Of a stretch of DNA of 35,529 nucleotides, positions 14,969-23,549 are shown piece after piece. Made by a program: the position numbers and the translations under genes. This stretch comes from Streptomyces diastatochromogenes. GTDB lineage: Bacteria; Actinomycetota; Actinomycetes; Streptomycetales; Streptomycetaceae. The notes under the pieces were generated by a model. The model saw nothing but the letters and a program-made list of their open reading frames with translations, was not told the origin of the DNA and did not search any database. Each line of letters begins with the position of its first letter. Position 1 is the stretch's first letter. The stretch covers positions 1 to 35,529 of the forward strand of contig LIQL01000114.1 in assembly GCA_001418405.1 (NCBI GenBank). Direction: 5' to 3'.

Positions 14969-16378
14969 TCACTGGGGTGAGGGCGTGCCCTTGCTCCGAA
15001 CCGTGGCGGCCGGGTCCTCGGACAGGTCCCGGCCGCGGGTTTCGGCGGTGCGCCAGATGGCGAGGGCCGTGATCAGTCCGCAGATCATGGCCAGGATGGC
15101 GAGGGGGGTGCTGGAGATGCTGCCCGAAGCCGAGAGGCGGCTGCTCGCGAAGAGCGGGGTGAAGCCGCCGCCGATCAGTGCGGCCAGTTGGTAGCCCATG
15201 GAGGCTCCGGTGTAGCGGACCTGGGTGCCGAACATCTCGGAGAGCAGCGGTCCCAGCGGTGCGTACATCGCGTTCTGCACCACCTGTCCGAGCACCATGC
15301 CGAGGATCAGCAGGGTGACGGAGCCCGTGTTGATCAGGGCGTAGATCGGGAAGGCCAGCAGCACGATGCCCGCGGCGCCCCCGAGCGACACCGCCCGGCG
15401 TCCCAGGCGGTCCGACAGCGCGGAGAAGCACGGTATGGCCACCAACCCGGTGAGCGCGGTGGCCGTGAGGCCGGACATCACGTCGGACGTGTCGTACCCG
15501 ACGGACCTGGCGTAGGTGAGCATGAAGGTGCCGATCAGCGCCGTCAGGGCGAAGGGGCCGATGCCGACCGCGCAGGCGAGGAGCAGGACCCGCGGGGCGC
15601 GCAGCACCTGTGCCAGGGGAATGCGGCGGGGCGCCGCCGCGGCCTGCTGTTCGCGGGCCCGTGCCTCCTGCTGGAACAGCGGGCTCTCCGTGACGCTCAT
15701 GCGCACGTACAGGCCGATGGCGAGCAGCACCGCGCTGAACAGGAACGGGATGCGCCAGCCCCACGCCAGGAACCGGTCCTGGGGAAGGAGTGCGGTCACG
15801 CTGACCGCGAGGCTGGACAGGAGGAAACCGATCGGTGACCCCATCTGCATCACGCCGTTCCACAAGCCGCGGCGCCGTGCGTCGGCGTGCTCGACGACCA
15901 TCAGCGTGGCGCCGCCCCATTCACCGCCGATGGCGATGCCCTGGACGATGCGGAACAGGATGAGCAGCGCGGGCGCCGCGACGCCGAGGGTCGCGTACGT
16001 GGGCAGCAGTCCGATCAGACAGCTCGCCACGCCCATGAGGAGCATCGTCACGACGAGCATGGTCTTGCGTCCGAGGCGGTCACCGAAGTGCCCGAAGACC
16101 ACGCCGCCGACGGGCCGGGCGACGTAGCCGGCGGCCAGTGTCCCGAACGCGGCGATGGTGCCGACCGTGGGGTTCGACTCGGGGAAGAACAACGGGCCGA
16201 AGACCAGGGCGGCCATCGTGCCGTAGAGCAGGAAGTCGTAGTACTCGATGACGGTGCCGAGCAGGCTCGACAGGGCGACCTTGCGCAGCAGGGCGGGATC
16301 CGGTGCCGTGGGTGGTGTCCCGGAGCCGCCGGCTCTCTCCGGGCTCTGCGGGGACGACGGGGAGGGTGCAGCGGGCAT
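14969..16378 (-). CDS. MFS transporter of the metabolite:H+ symporter (MHS) type
   Basis: A 469-residue, 12-segment transporter. The start is ATG 16378 with AAGGGAG nine bases upstream; the open frame before it is not membrane-like. MHS marks are EYYDFLLYG in the first helix (45-53), the loop motif GHFGDRLGRK (96-105), RIVQGIAIGGEWGGA in TM4 and the second-half DRLGRR loop. The family takes up organic acids such as ketoglutarate, shikimate, citrate or proline by proton symport. Position at the downstream end of the dehydrogenase operon, 159 bases after the last dehydrogenase, suggests uptake of the acid that this cluster degrades. The 32-residue N-terminal tail is Pro/Ser-rich and disordered-looking. 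Confidence 0.9.
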   Translation of the reverse strand: MPAAPSPSSPQSPERAGGSGTPPTAPDPALLRKVALSSLLGTVIEYYDFLLYGTMAALVFGPLFFPESNPTVGTIAAFGTLAAGYVARPVGGVVFGHFGDRLGRKTMLVVTMLLMGVASCLIGLLPTYATLGVAAPALLILFRIVQGIAIGGEWGGATLMVVEHADARRRGLWNGVMQMGSPIGFLLSSLAVSVTALLPQDRFLAWGWRIPFLFSAVLLAIGLYVRMSVTESPLFQQEARAREQQAAAAPRRIPLAQVLRAPRVLLLACAVGIGPFALTALIGTFMLTYARSVGYDTSDVMSGLTATALTGLVAIPCFSALSDRLGRRAVSLGGAAGIVLLAFPIYALINTGSVTLLILGMVLGQVVQNAMYAPLGPLLSEMFGTQVRYTGASMGYQLAALIGGGFTPLFASSRLSASGSISSTPLAILAMICGLITALAIWRTAETRGRDLSEDPAATVRSKGTPSPQ

Positions 16379-16537
16379 GCCTGACTCCCTTGAGCGTGCG
16401 GGATGTTGCGGGTGGGTGAGCGAGGAGCGGTTGCCGTGGTGGGCAGGGCTCGTTCTCCCCGGTGGTCGCGGGAGAACGTCCGTCACCTGGGCGGAACCGG
16501 ACGCAGGCTTCCGGGGACCGGCACCTGCGTGACGGGC

Positions 16538-17662
16538 TCAGCCCTTGCTTTCGAGGCCGAACGCCTGTCGTGCGATGAGTCCGCGCATCACTTCCGAGGT
16601 GCCGCCGCCGACGGTTTCCAGGATCGCCTGCCGCCACATGAACTCGACGTCGCTGTCTTTGATCAGCGCCTCGTCCGATCCGAACTCCATGGCCGAACGC
16701 GCGATCTCCTGGGCGAGCAGGGTGCCGGCGAGCTTGTGGTAGGCCGCCGGGACCGCCGAGGGCTGACCGCTGATGATCTCGTCGAGCAGCGCCAGCGCCA
16801 GCGCCTCGACCTCCGCCACCTGCACGGCGAGGCCGGTCAGCCGCCGGCGGACGACGGGATCGCGGCTCAGGCCCGACTTCTCCACCCAGGTGACGAGGTC
16901 CTGGAGGTCCCTGCGCAGCCGCTTCGGCGGGAACTGGACGTGCCGTTCGACGGCGAGCGCGGAGGCGACGACCTGCCATCCGTCGTTCTCGGCGCCGACG
17001 CGGTTCTCGACCGGTACCCGGACCCCGTCGAACCGGACCTCGTTCAGGCGGCCGCCGTCATGGGTCGGGATCGGGGAGATCGAGACGCCGGGGCGGTCCA
17101 GGGGAACGATCAGGACGCTGAGTCCGCGCGATCTGCTGTCCTGGGGTCCGGTCCGGCAGAGCAGCCAGATGGCGTCGGCCCAGTGGGCGTTGGACGTCCA
17201 GCACTTGGCGCCGTTGATCTCGTAGGTGTCATGGACCAGGGTCGCCCGGGTGCGCACGGCCGCCAGGTCGGAACCGGCATCCGGTTCCGAGTAGCCGAGC
17301 GCGAAGTTGACCTCTCCGAGCCGGAGTCCGGGGAGGAGGCGTTCGCACTGCTCGGCCGTGCCGTGGGCCATGAGCGCCTTGGCGACGAGGCCCGGACCCA
17401 TCGGCGGCCGGGCGACCCGCGCGTAGGCCATCTCGTCCCACAGGATGAACTCGTAGGCGGGGGACAGCCCGCTGCCGCCGAACTCCTTGGGCCAGGACAG
17501 CGACAGCCAACCGCGTTCCCCGAGCGCCCGGTAGACCCTCCGCACGCCCTCCCCCGTGCTCTCGCCGCGGTGGAAGTAGCCGTTCATTCCCTGGTAGTCG
17601 GCCAGGAACGCGAGCACTTCGCCGCGGAACGCCTCCTCCTCGGGGGTGAATCCGAAGTCCAT
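16538..17662 (-). CDS. Acyl-CoA dehydrogenase, long (catalytic-type) subunit
   Basis: A 374-residue FadE-type flavoprotein that introduces an alpha,beta double bond into an acyl-CoA. Family marks are SWPKEFGG (56-63), YSEPDAGSDLAAVRTRA (124-140), INGAKCWTSNAHWAD and the C-terminal ETVGGGTSEVMRGLIARQAFGL. In helix G the sequence is SALAVERH, with Glu239 at the position used as catalytic base by isovaleryl/long-chain type enzymes. The RxxFGxxxxxxQ FAD motif of ordinary dehydrogenases is missing from the C domain, as in one partner of heteromeric actinobacterial FadE pairs. The ATG at 17662 lies one base after the crotonase stop, so the genes are co-translated. It is the last enzyme gene before the transporter. 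The expected partner is one of the two short subunits upstream. Confidence 0.9.
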   Translation of the reverse strand: MDFGFTPEEEAFRGEVLAFLADYQGMNGYFHRGESTGEGVRRVYRALGERGWLSLSWPKEFGGSGLSPAYEFILWDEMAYARVARPPMGPGLVAKALMAHGTAEQCERLLPGLRLGEVNFALGYSEPDAGSDLAAVRTRATLVHDTYEINGAKCWTSNAHWADAIWLLCRTGPQDSRSRGLSVLIVPLDRPGVSISPIPTHDGGRLNEVRFDGVRVPVENRVGAENDGWQVVASALAVERHVQFPPKRLRRDLQDLVTWVEKSGLSRDPVVRRRLTGLAVQVAEVEALALALLDEIISGQPSAVPAAYHKLAGTLLAQEIARSAMEFGSDEALIKDSDVEFMWRQAILETVGGGTSEVMRGLIARQAFGLESKG

Positions 17663-17663
17663 G

Positions 17664-18497
17664 TCAGTCGTCCTTGCCGGCCGCGGTGGTCCACTTCGGT
17701 TCGCGCCCCTCGCTGAAGGCCCGGGGGCCTTCCTTCGCGTCGGGGTGTGCCCAGTGCATCCGCAGGAGCGCCCATCCGTACTCGCATGCCTGGGCGTAGC
17801 CCATCTCCAGCGATCCCCAGATCGCCTGCTGCGAGAGCGACACCGCGGCCGGCGAGTTCTTGGCGATGCACCGGGCCATGTCGTCGGCCGTTTCCATGAG
17901 GTGTTCGGGGGCGACCAGTTCGTCCACCAGTCCCAGCTGGTACGCGCGCGCCGCGGGCATCCGGTAGCCCTTGCCCATCAGGGTCATCCGCAGCGCGGAG
18001 CCCAGCGGCAGGCGCTTGGCGAGACCGATGTTCTCCATCGCCCCGACCAGGCCGACGTTGACGTGGGTGTCCATGAAACTCGCCCGCTCCGAGGCGACCA
18101 CGATGTCGGCGTCGACCACGAAGTGCAGTCCGGCGCCGGCCGCCAGGCCGTTGGCCGCGCAGATGACCGGCTTCCATACCCGGTTCTGCCGCGGCGACCA
18201 GAAGACCTCGTCGGTCAGGGGCCCGGTGCCGGTGCTCATGCCGCCCCGGTCGGCGACGACGTTCACGTCCGCGCCGGTGCACAGGTGCCGTTCGCCGGCG
18301 CCGGTGATGATGGCCGCACGGATCCACGGATCGTCGCGGACCTCGCTCCACACGGCCTTCATCTGCGGCATCATCGTTCCGGTCAGGGAGTTTCCCTTGT
18401 GCGGTCGATTGAGCGTGATGTAGGCGACGTGTTCGCGCTTCTCGAAGAGCACCTCCGGCCCTTGGACGTCCGCCGCCCGATGCTGGTCCTGCGTCAT
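17664..18497 (-). CDS. Crotonase-family protein (enoyl-CoA hydratase/isomerase)
   Basis: A 277-residue crotonase-superfamily enzyme. The CoA/oxyanion segments are ITGAGERHLCTGADVN (64-79) and CAANGLAAGAGLHF (113-126). In classical enoyl-CoA hydratase two Glu activate water; here the aligned positions are His125 (GAGLHF) and His145 (DTHVNVG). The GxGLHF and DTHVNVG forms recur in an actinobacterial EchA subgroup, as far as I recall, so this is a subgroup trait and may mean a different reaction, for example hydrolase, isomerase or a hydratase with another base. The ATG at 18497 overlaps the upstream stop by four bases, and the stop is one base before the next ATG, so it is translationally coupled on both sides between dehydrogenase subunits. 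Confidence 0.87.
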   Translation of the reverse strand: MTQDQHRAADVQGPEVLFEKREHVAYITLNRPHKGNSLTGTMMPQMKAVWSEVRDDPWIRAAIITGAGERHLCTGADVNVVADRGGMSTGTGPLTDEVFWSPRQNRVWKPVICAANGLAAGAGLHFVVDADIVVASERASFMDTHVNVGLVGAMENIGLAKRLPLGSALRMTLMGKGYRMPAARAYQLGLVDELVAPEHLMETADDMARCIAKNSPAAVSLSQQAIWGSLEMGYAQACEYGWALLRMHWAHPDAKEGPRAFSEGREPKWTTAAGKDD

Positions 18498-19441
18498 TCC
18501 CGACCACCCTCCGCATACATCGCCAGTACCTGTTCGCCTGTGTGGTGCGCATGCGACGGCACCATCGAGAGTTGCCTGATGCGCTGCGCGACGTGGCCGA
18601 TCGGCCCCTCCACGGAGTAGCCCATGGCGCCGTGCGTCTGGTGGGAGACGAAGGCGGCGTCCATGGCGGCTCTCGACGCGGACAGCCGCGCGGCGGACGC
18701 GAGGGCGGAGCCCTGGTGGTGACCGTGGTCGATGGCCCGCGCGGCGACCTTGACGAGCTTCTCCGCGGCCTCCAGCCCGAGGCCGGCGTTCACGAGCGGA
18801 TGCGCGACGGCTTGGAAGGTGCCGAGGGTCCGGCCGAACTGGACCCGGGTGCGCGCATGCTCGACCGCGGCGTCCAGTACCCGCCGGCCCGCGCCCCACA
18901 GGTACCCCGCCAGCATCATGTGGGCGAGGTCCGTTGCCTCCCGGACGCCGTCGAGCGGGAGGACCCGCTCCAGCGCGACGCGTCCCCACGGCTCGTTGCC
19001 CAGGGTCTCCTCCGGGGTCACCGCACCGGCCGGCCGCGCGAGCCAGGCCCGCTCGCCGTCCGTCTCGACGAACACCTCAGCCAGCGGCGACCAGGGCATC
19101 AGCGGTGGGCATCCCCACGACACCAGGCGCTCGCCGGCGGCGACGGGGGGCGTGCACGCGGGCGGCAGCGTGCGTGCCGCGAAGACGGTCCCGGTCAACG
19201 GCCCGGGGGCGAAGGCGCGCCCCAGCTCCATGGCGACGGCGGCGACCTCACCCGCTCCGCCTCCCTCACCGGGCACTGCCAACGACAGCACCCCGAGTTC
19301 GGCCAGCCCGCGCCAGAAGGGCCAGGGGAACGACCCCGGCCCCGAACGTTGTACTTCTTCGGTGCACTTGGCCGCGCAGTAGCGCCGGACGGACCCGGCG
19401 AGCGCCTCCTGATCCGGGGTGAACGCGACGGGTTCGCTCAT
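18494..19441 (-). CDS. Acyl-CoA dehydrogenase, short (FAD-motif) subunit
   Basis: A 315-residue acyl-CoA dehydrogenase-like protein, about 60 residues shorter than the long subunits. The N domain and a reduced middle domain are degenerate: no SEPxAGSD motif is seen. The C domain keeps ARTRVQFGRTLGTFQAVAHPL, the segment that contacts FAD across the dimer, and ends with VSHQTHGAMGYSVEGP. No Glu-Arg pair occurs in helix G, so it probably lacks the catalytic base. This matches the non-catalytic partner of heteromeric FadE enzymes such as those of mycobacterial steroid side-chain degradation. The ATG at 19441 overlaps the upstream stop by four bases, and its own stop overlaps the crotonase start. 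Confidence 0.87.
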   Translation of the reverse strand: MSEPVAFTPDQEALAGSVRRYCAAKCTEEVQRSGPGSFPWPFWRGLAELGVLSLAVPGEGGGAGEVAAVAMELGRAFAPGPLTGTVFAARTLPPACTPPVAAGERLVSWGCPPLMPWSPLAEVFVETDGERAWLARPAGAVTPEETLGNEPWGRVALERVLPLDGVREATDLAHMMLAGYLWGAGRRVLDAAVEHARTRVQFGRTLGTFQAVAHPLVNAGLGLEAAEKLVKVAARAIDHGHHQGSALASAARLSASRAAMDAAFVSHQTHGAMGYSVEGPIGHVAQRIRQLSMVPSHAHHTGEQVLAMYAEGGRE

Positions 19442-20367
19442 GCCGCTGCGACTCCCCAACGCGAGGTCACCACGGCACGCCGATGGGCGCGCAGGCCACC
19501 GAGTTCGGCGCGGAGCGCCTGGAGGCGCAGCGTCCAGAGGTGGAGGTCGTGTTCCCGGGTCAGTCCGACCGCGCCCGTGATCTGATGCGTTTCCCGCGTC
19601 AGCCGGTGCAGCGCGGCCATCGTGTGCGCGGCGGCGACCGCCGACGACTCCGCGGTGGCGCCCCGGAACGCCGCCTCGTAGGTGAGCCAGCGCGCCCCTT
19701 CGAGGAGCACGCTCAATTCGGCGAGGCGATGCTGCAACGCCTGAAGCGAACCGAGGGCACGGCCGAACACCGTGCGGTCCTTCGTGTACGCGACGGTGAG
19801 GTCGAAGGCCCGCTGCATCATCCCGAGCGCCTCGGCCGACACCCCGACGCGCCACCACCGCACCATGGTCCCCGCCGTCCCGGGGGCGAGCTCCTCCGCG
19901 CGGCGCGGCACCACGCGGGCCAGTGGATGGCCGTATGCCGACGGAACCGGCTCCGCTTCGTCCGGACTCAGCTCGGCGGCAGCGCACCGGTCGGTGCCGG
20001 CGGTGAGGATCTGCCTGGCTTCGCGGCCGTACCGTACGGGGCCCGACCGTTCGTGGTCGGCCAGGACGACCGGCCCCTCGGGCACCGGCAGTCCGAGCGC
20101 GGGCAGCACGAGCAGATGCGGTACCGGCGTGATCGCGCCGAGTTCGGCACCGATCCGTTCGACCGCCAGGGTGGCTTCGAGCGGGCCCGCGCCACTGTCA
20201 CCGAACAGGTCGAGGAATCCCGCCGCGCGCAGCTCGGATTCGAGCTCGTGGTCGTACGCCCCGCGCACGGCGAGCTGTCGGCTGCGCTGGGTGCCGGCGT
20301 GCCGGCTCAGCAAGGTGCCCAGTGCGTCCAGGAGCGCGCGTTGGGTGTCCGATGGTTCGAAATCCAC
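19438..20367 (-). CDS. Acyl-CoA dehydrogenase, short (FAD-motif) subunit
   Basis: A 309-residue dehydrogenase-like protein of the same short type as its downstream neighbour but clearly divergent from it. It begins with a GTG at 20367 (VDFEPSDTQRALLDALG), with AAGGA seven bases upstream and two bases after the previous stop. The middle domain is shortened and lacks SEPxAGSD. The C domain has YTKDRTVFGRALGSLQALQHR (RxxFGxxxxxLQ FAD segment) and ends ETHQITGAVGLTREHDLHLW. No helix-G Glu is visible. It directly follows the 380-residue long subunit, so these two are the most likely heteromer. Confidence 0.87.
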   Translation of the reverse strand: MDFEPSDTQRALLDALGTLLSRHAGTQRSRQLAVRGAYDHELESELRAAGFLDLFGDSGAGPLEATLAVERIGAELGAITPVPHLLVLPALGLPVPEGPVVLADHERSGPVRYGREARQILTAGTDRCAAAELSPDEAEPVPSAYGHPLARVVPRRAEELAPGTAGTMVRWWRVGVSAEALGMMQRAFDLTVAYTKDRTVFGRALGSLQALQHRLAELSVLLEGARWLTYEAAFRGATAESSAVAAAHTMAALHRLTRETHQITGAVGLTREHDLHLWTLRLQALRAELGGLRAHRRAVVTSRWGVAAA

Positions 20368-20369
20368 GT

Positions 20370-21512
20370 CTATTCCTTCGGCAGCTTCAGGATCAGGCGG
20401 CTGATCAGGTTGAGCTGGACTTCGTAGCTCCCGGCGGCGATGCCGGCGCCGAGCGAGTTGCGGAACTGCGCGTCGCCGGGCGACTGCTCGACCAGGGCTT
20501 CGCTTCCCATGACGTCGAGCGCGAGGTCGCCGACCGCTCGCTCGGCCTGCACCATCGCCGCGCGGGCCTGATAGGCCATCGGCGAGGGTTCCTTCGTCTT
20601 GGCCCGCTCGTCGATGACGCGGTGCACCAGGACACGGGCGGCTTCGCAGAGGGCCCGCGCGTGGCCGAACTGCTCCTGTACGCCCGGGTCCGTGAGCAGG
20701 CCGGCCGCTCGGCACCAGTCGGCCAGCCCGTCGAGGACCCGGGCGGCGCGGGCGTACCGCGGGGCGCCGACCCGCTCGTAGGCGAGCGTCCGGCGGACGA
20801 TGTCCCAGCCCTTGTTCTCCTCGCCGAGCAGGCAGTTCCCGGGAACTCTGACGTCCGTGAGGAACAGCTCGTTGAAGGAGTGCGCGCCGACGAACCCGTC
20901 GATCCGCCGGACTTCGACGCCCGGCGTGCTCAGCGGCAGCAGGAAGACGGAGATGCCGTTCCGCCCGTCCGACACGGAGCCGGTGCGCGCGAGGAGGAAG
21001 CAGTAGTCGGCTTCGTTCGCGTACGACGTCCAGATCTTCTGGCCGTTGAGGACGTAGCCCTCGCCCTCGCGCACCGCGCGGGTTCGCAGGGCCGCGAGGT
21101 CGGTGCCGGCCTCCGGTTCGGAGAAGCCCTGGCACCAGAAGACCTCGCCTCGGGCGATGGGCGGCAGCAGCGCCGCCTTCTGTTCTTCGGTGCCGTACTT
21201 GATGAGGGAGGGGCCGACCCAGTTCACGTTCATGTACTGCGGGCCGCGGGGCTCCCCCCGTTTCCACATCTCCTCGCCGAGCACGAAGTGCTGCCAGGCC
21301 CCTTGGCCGCCGCCGCCGTACTCCTTCGGCCAGTGCGGGGTGAGCCACCCCTTGGCTGCCAGGGTGCGCACGAAGTCCCTTGAGAAGTCGGTGTACACCG
21401 CGCTGCCGAGACCGTGCTCGGAGCGGTTCCACCCCTCGGCCAGTTCGCGGTCAAGAAAGCCGACGAGGTCGCTGCGAAACGCCGCGTCCGCCTCGCTCAG
21501 AGCGAACTCCAT
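20370..21512 (-). CDS. Acyl-CoA dehydrogenase, long (catalytic-type) subunit; first gene of the operon
   Basis: A 380-residue FadE-type enzyme. It has PHWPKEYGGGG (59-69), GFSEPEAGTDLAALRTRAV (129-147), LNGQKIWTSYANEAD (155-169), and helix-G RTLAYERVG with Glu246 at the candidate catalytic position. The RxxFG...Q FAD segment is missing, complementing the short subunits. The C terminus (GAGIAAGSYEVQLNLISRLIL) replaces the usual GTSE...RLIAR. The start is ATG 21512 with GGGGAGGG directly upstream; the frame runs 29 codons further but those lack family character. A GntR-type operator lies about 110-125 bases upstream in the region shared with the divergent CoA ligase. Confidence 0.9.
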   Translation of the reverse strand: MEFALSEADAAFRSDLVGFLDRELAEGWNRSEHGLGSAVYTDFSRDFVRTLAAKGWLTPHWPKEYGGGGQGAWQHFVLGEEMWKRGEPRGPQYMNVNWVGPSLIKYGTEEQKAALLPPIARGEVFWCQGFSEPEAGTDLAALRTRAVREGEGYVLNGQKIWTSYANEADYCFLLARTGSVSDGRNGISVFLLPLSTPGVEVRRIDGFVGAHSFNELFLTDVRVPGNCLLGEENKGWDIVRRTLAYERVGAPRYARAARVLDGLADWCRAAGLLTDPGVQEQFGHARALCEAARVLVHRVIDERAKTKEPSPMAYQARAAMVQAERAVGDLALDVMGSEALVEQSPGDAQFRNSLGAGIAAGSYEVQLNLISRLILKLPKE

Positions 21513-21920
21513 CAGTCCCTCCCCATAGGGGTCGTGCGCCTCCCGCGCCACACCTTCAGGAGCGAGCGCATCCCGTGGTGCCACGTCGGTCGCCCCCATC
21601 GGAGGAGCGAGGCGCCCTCAAAAAAGAGTACACTTTATTCGGCCGGCGGCAAGGCCCCTCACCTCAAACGGAGGGCGCCGCAGCATCTACCCTCCCGCCT
21701 CGACAGTCGGTAACGTCGCAGCAACAAGCAGGCGTTACGAGGAGAAGTCGGCGGAACCGGCCCGAGCCCGGAGGCGATCCCGACGCACGCCAGAGCCGGA
21801 GCCCAGCGCCAACTGGCCACTTGAGGACAAGAAGATGCCACTCAATTGCCGTTTTGGCCGATGGCTTGAAGGGAACTCCTCGCGCTGACTGCGCCGGTTG
21901 ACGACCAAGGGAGCAACTTC
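21513..21920. promoter_or_regulatory. Divergent control region for the dehydrogenase operon and CoA ligase
   Basis: These 408 bases separate the two divergent genes. They contain the operator-like site at 21623-21636 and, nearer the ligase, an inverted repeat GTAACG (21710-21715) / CGTTAC (21733-21738) with 17 bases between. No coding frame is convincing. Confidence 0.6.
21623..21636 (+). promoter_or_regulatory. Operator-like site 1 (AAAGAGTACACTTT)
   Basis: This is an AT-rich near-palindrome in otherwise GC-rich DNA. It closely matches three further sites in this cluster (27391-27404, 27506-27519, 28440-28455), one of them before the GntR regulator gene. Inferred to bind that regulator. Confidence 0.65.
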
Positions 21921-23459
21921 GTGGCTGACGTACTGACACTGCCGAACTGGCTGCGCTCGATCGGCACCGGTCCGCACGGGGCGCATCGTCGAGCGCTGCG
22001 TGACGACTCCGGAGAACTGACCTTCGCCGAGCTGGTCGACGCGATGGATGCCGTCGCCGTCGGACTGCGGCGCGCGGGCCTGCACACCGGAGACCGCGTC
22101 GTGACGGCCATGGAGCCGTCGATACCGCACACCGTGGTCATCCTCGGCGCCCTGGCCGCCGGCCTGGTGGCCGCACCGCTCAATGACCGCCTGACCGGGC
22201 CGGAAGCACGCGCCTACCTCGCCACGCTCCGCCCGAGCGCCGTGATCGCGGACCCCGCCCATGCGTCCCTCGCTCAGGAGACGGGCTGCCGGGTCATCGA
22301 ACTGCCGGCCGCCGCCGACCGGATGCCCATCGCGGACCGGACGAGCCCGCTGGGGAGCCGCGGCGGGCCGCTCGCGCCCCCGGCGGAGGACGCCCCGGCC
22401 CTCATCTTCGCCACCGGCGGCACGACCGGAATGCCGAAGGGCGTGTGCCACACCCATCTCAGCCTGTGGCTCTGGCTGAACACCTGCGCCCACGGGAATC
22501 CGCGCACGATCACCGACGTCGAGCTGTTCTTCTCCCCGTTCTTCCACATCACGCTGGGGACGAACCTGTTGGCCCCCCTGTTCGCGGGCGGGGAAGTCTG
22601 GATCCAGCGGCGGTTCGACGCCGGCTCCGCGCTCGCCGCCATCGACCGCGGTGCCAGCCGCCTGATGGGTGCGCCGACGATGTTCACCGCGCTCCGCCGC
22701 CATCCCGCCTTCGCCACGACCCGCCGCGAGAACGTCAAGGCGATCCGCTTCGGGTCCGCGCCGTCCACCGACACCTTCGTGCGCGGCCTGCTGCGCGACT
22801 TCCCCAACGCGCGGATCCGGGCGGGGTTCGGCGCCACCGAATTCGGCTCGGTCATGGGATTCGACCACGAAGACCTCCTCGCCGACCGGTTCACCGGTGT
22901 GGGCCGGCCGCTGCCCGGCGCGATCGTCCGCATCCTCGACGAGGAAGGCCGCGACGTGCCCGCGGGCGTCGTCGGCGACCTCGTGGTCGCCTGCCCGTGG
23001 CAGGCCCGTGGGTACTACGGGCTGCCCAAGGAGACCGAGGAGACGTTCCGGTCCGACGGCGTGCACATCGGTGACCGGGCCTCGCGGACGGAGGACGGCT
23101 GGGTGTTCATCGTCGGCCGTACGAAGGACGTCATCATCACCGGTGGTGAGAACGTCTACCCGCGGGAGGTGGAGGAGGTGATCCTCCGACACCCGGGGGT
23201 CGCCGACGCCGTGGTGTACGGGCTGCCCGACGAGCACTGGGGGGAGCGCGTCGAAGCCGCCATCGTGACCGTCCAGGACGCGACGGTCGACCTGGCGGAA
23301 CTGCGGGCCTTCTGCCGGGCGGACCTGGCCGGCTACAAGATCCCCAAGAACCTGCGGCTGCTCGACGCGATCCCGTTCACCCCGAACAACAAGCCCGACC
23401 GGCGGAGGGTGCGCGCGGCGGCCCTGGCCGAGACCGCGGGCAGCGGCGCCGAGGCGTAA
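21921..23459 (+). CDS. Acyl-CoA synthetase / AMP-dependent CoA ligase
   Basis: A 512-residue ANL-superfamily ligase that activates a carboxylic acid to its CoA thioester through an acyl-AMP. Motifs in order: P-loop FATGGTTGMPKG (163-174; Gly in place of the common Ser), the acyl-pocket region FFSPFFHITLGTN, GFGATEFGS (A5), the hinge VGRTKDVIITGGENVYPREVEE (A8) and PNNKPDRRRVR with the catalytic Lys (A10). The GTG at 21921 follows AAGGGAG by seven bases. It is divergent from the dehydrogenase operon and shares its control region, so it likely makes the CoA ester that those enzymes oxidise. It is convergent with the SMP-30-like gene. Confidence 0.92.
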   Translation: MADVLTLPNWLRSIGTGPHGAHRRALRDDSGELTFAELVDAMDAVAVGLRRAGLHTGDRVVTAMEPSIPHTVVILGALAAGLVAAPLNDRLTGPEARAYLATLRPSAVIADPAHASLAQETGCRVIELPAAADRMPIADRTSPLGSRGGPLAPPAEDAPALIFATGGTTGMPKGVCHTHLSLWLWLNTCAHGNPRTITDVELFFSPFFHITLGTNLLAPLFAGGEVWIQRRFDAGSALAAIDRGASRLMGAPTMFTALRRHPAFATTRRENVKAIRFGSAPSTDTFVRGLLRDFPNARIRAGFGATEFGSVMGFDHEDLLADRFTGVGRPLPGAIVRILDEEGRDVPAGVVGDLVVACPWQARGYYGLPKETEETFRSDGVHIGDRASRTEDGWVFIVGRTKDVIITGGENVYPREVEEVILRHPGVADAVVYGLPDEHWGERVEAAIVTVQDATVDLAELRAFCRADLAGYKIPKNLRLLDAIPFTPNNKPDRRRVRAAALAETAGSGAEA

Positions 23460-23549
23460 CGCGTCGCACCCGGCCCGCGGTGCACCGCCCCCGGCCCGGT
23501 CGGCGACGTGTGCACCGTCACCGGCCGCGCGGGCAGGGGCGAGGATTAC

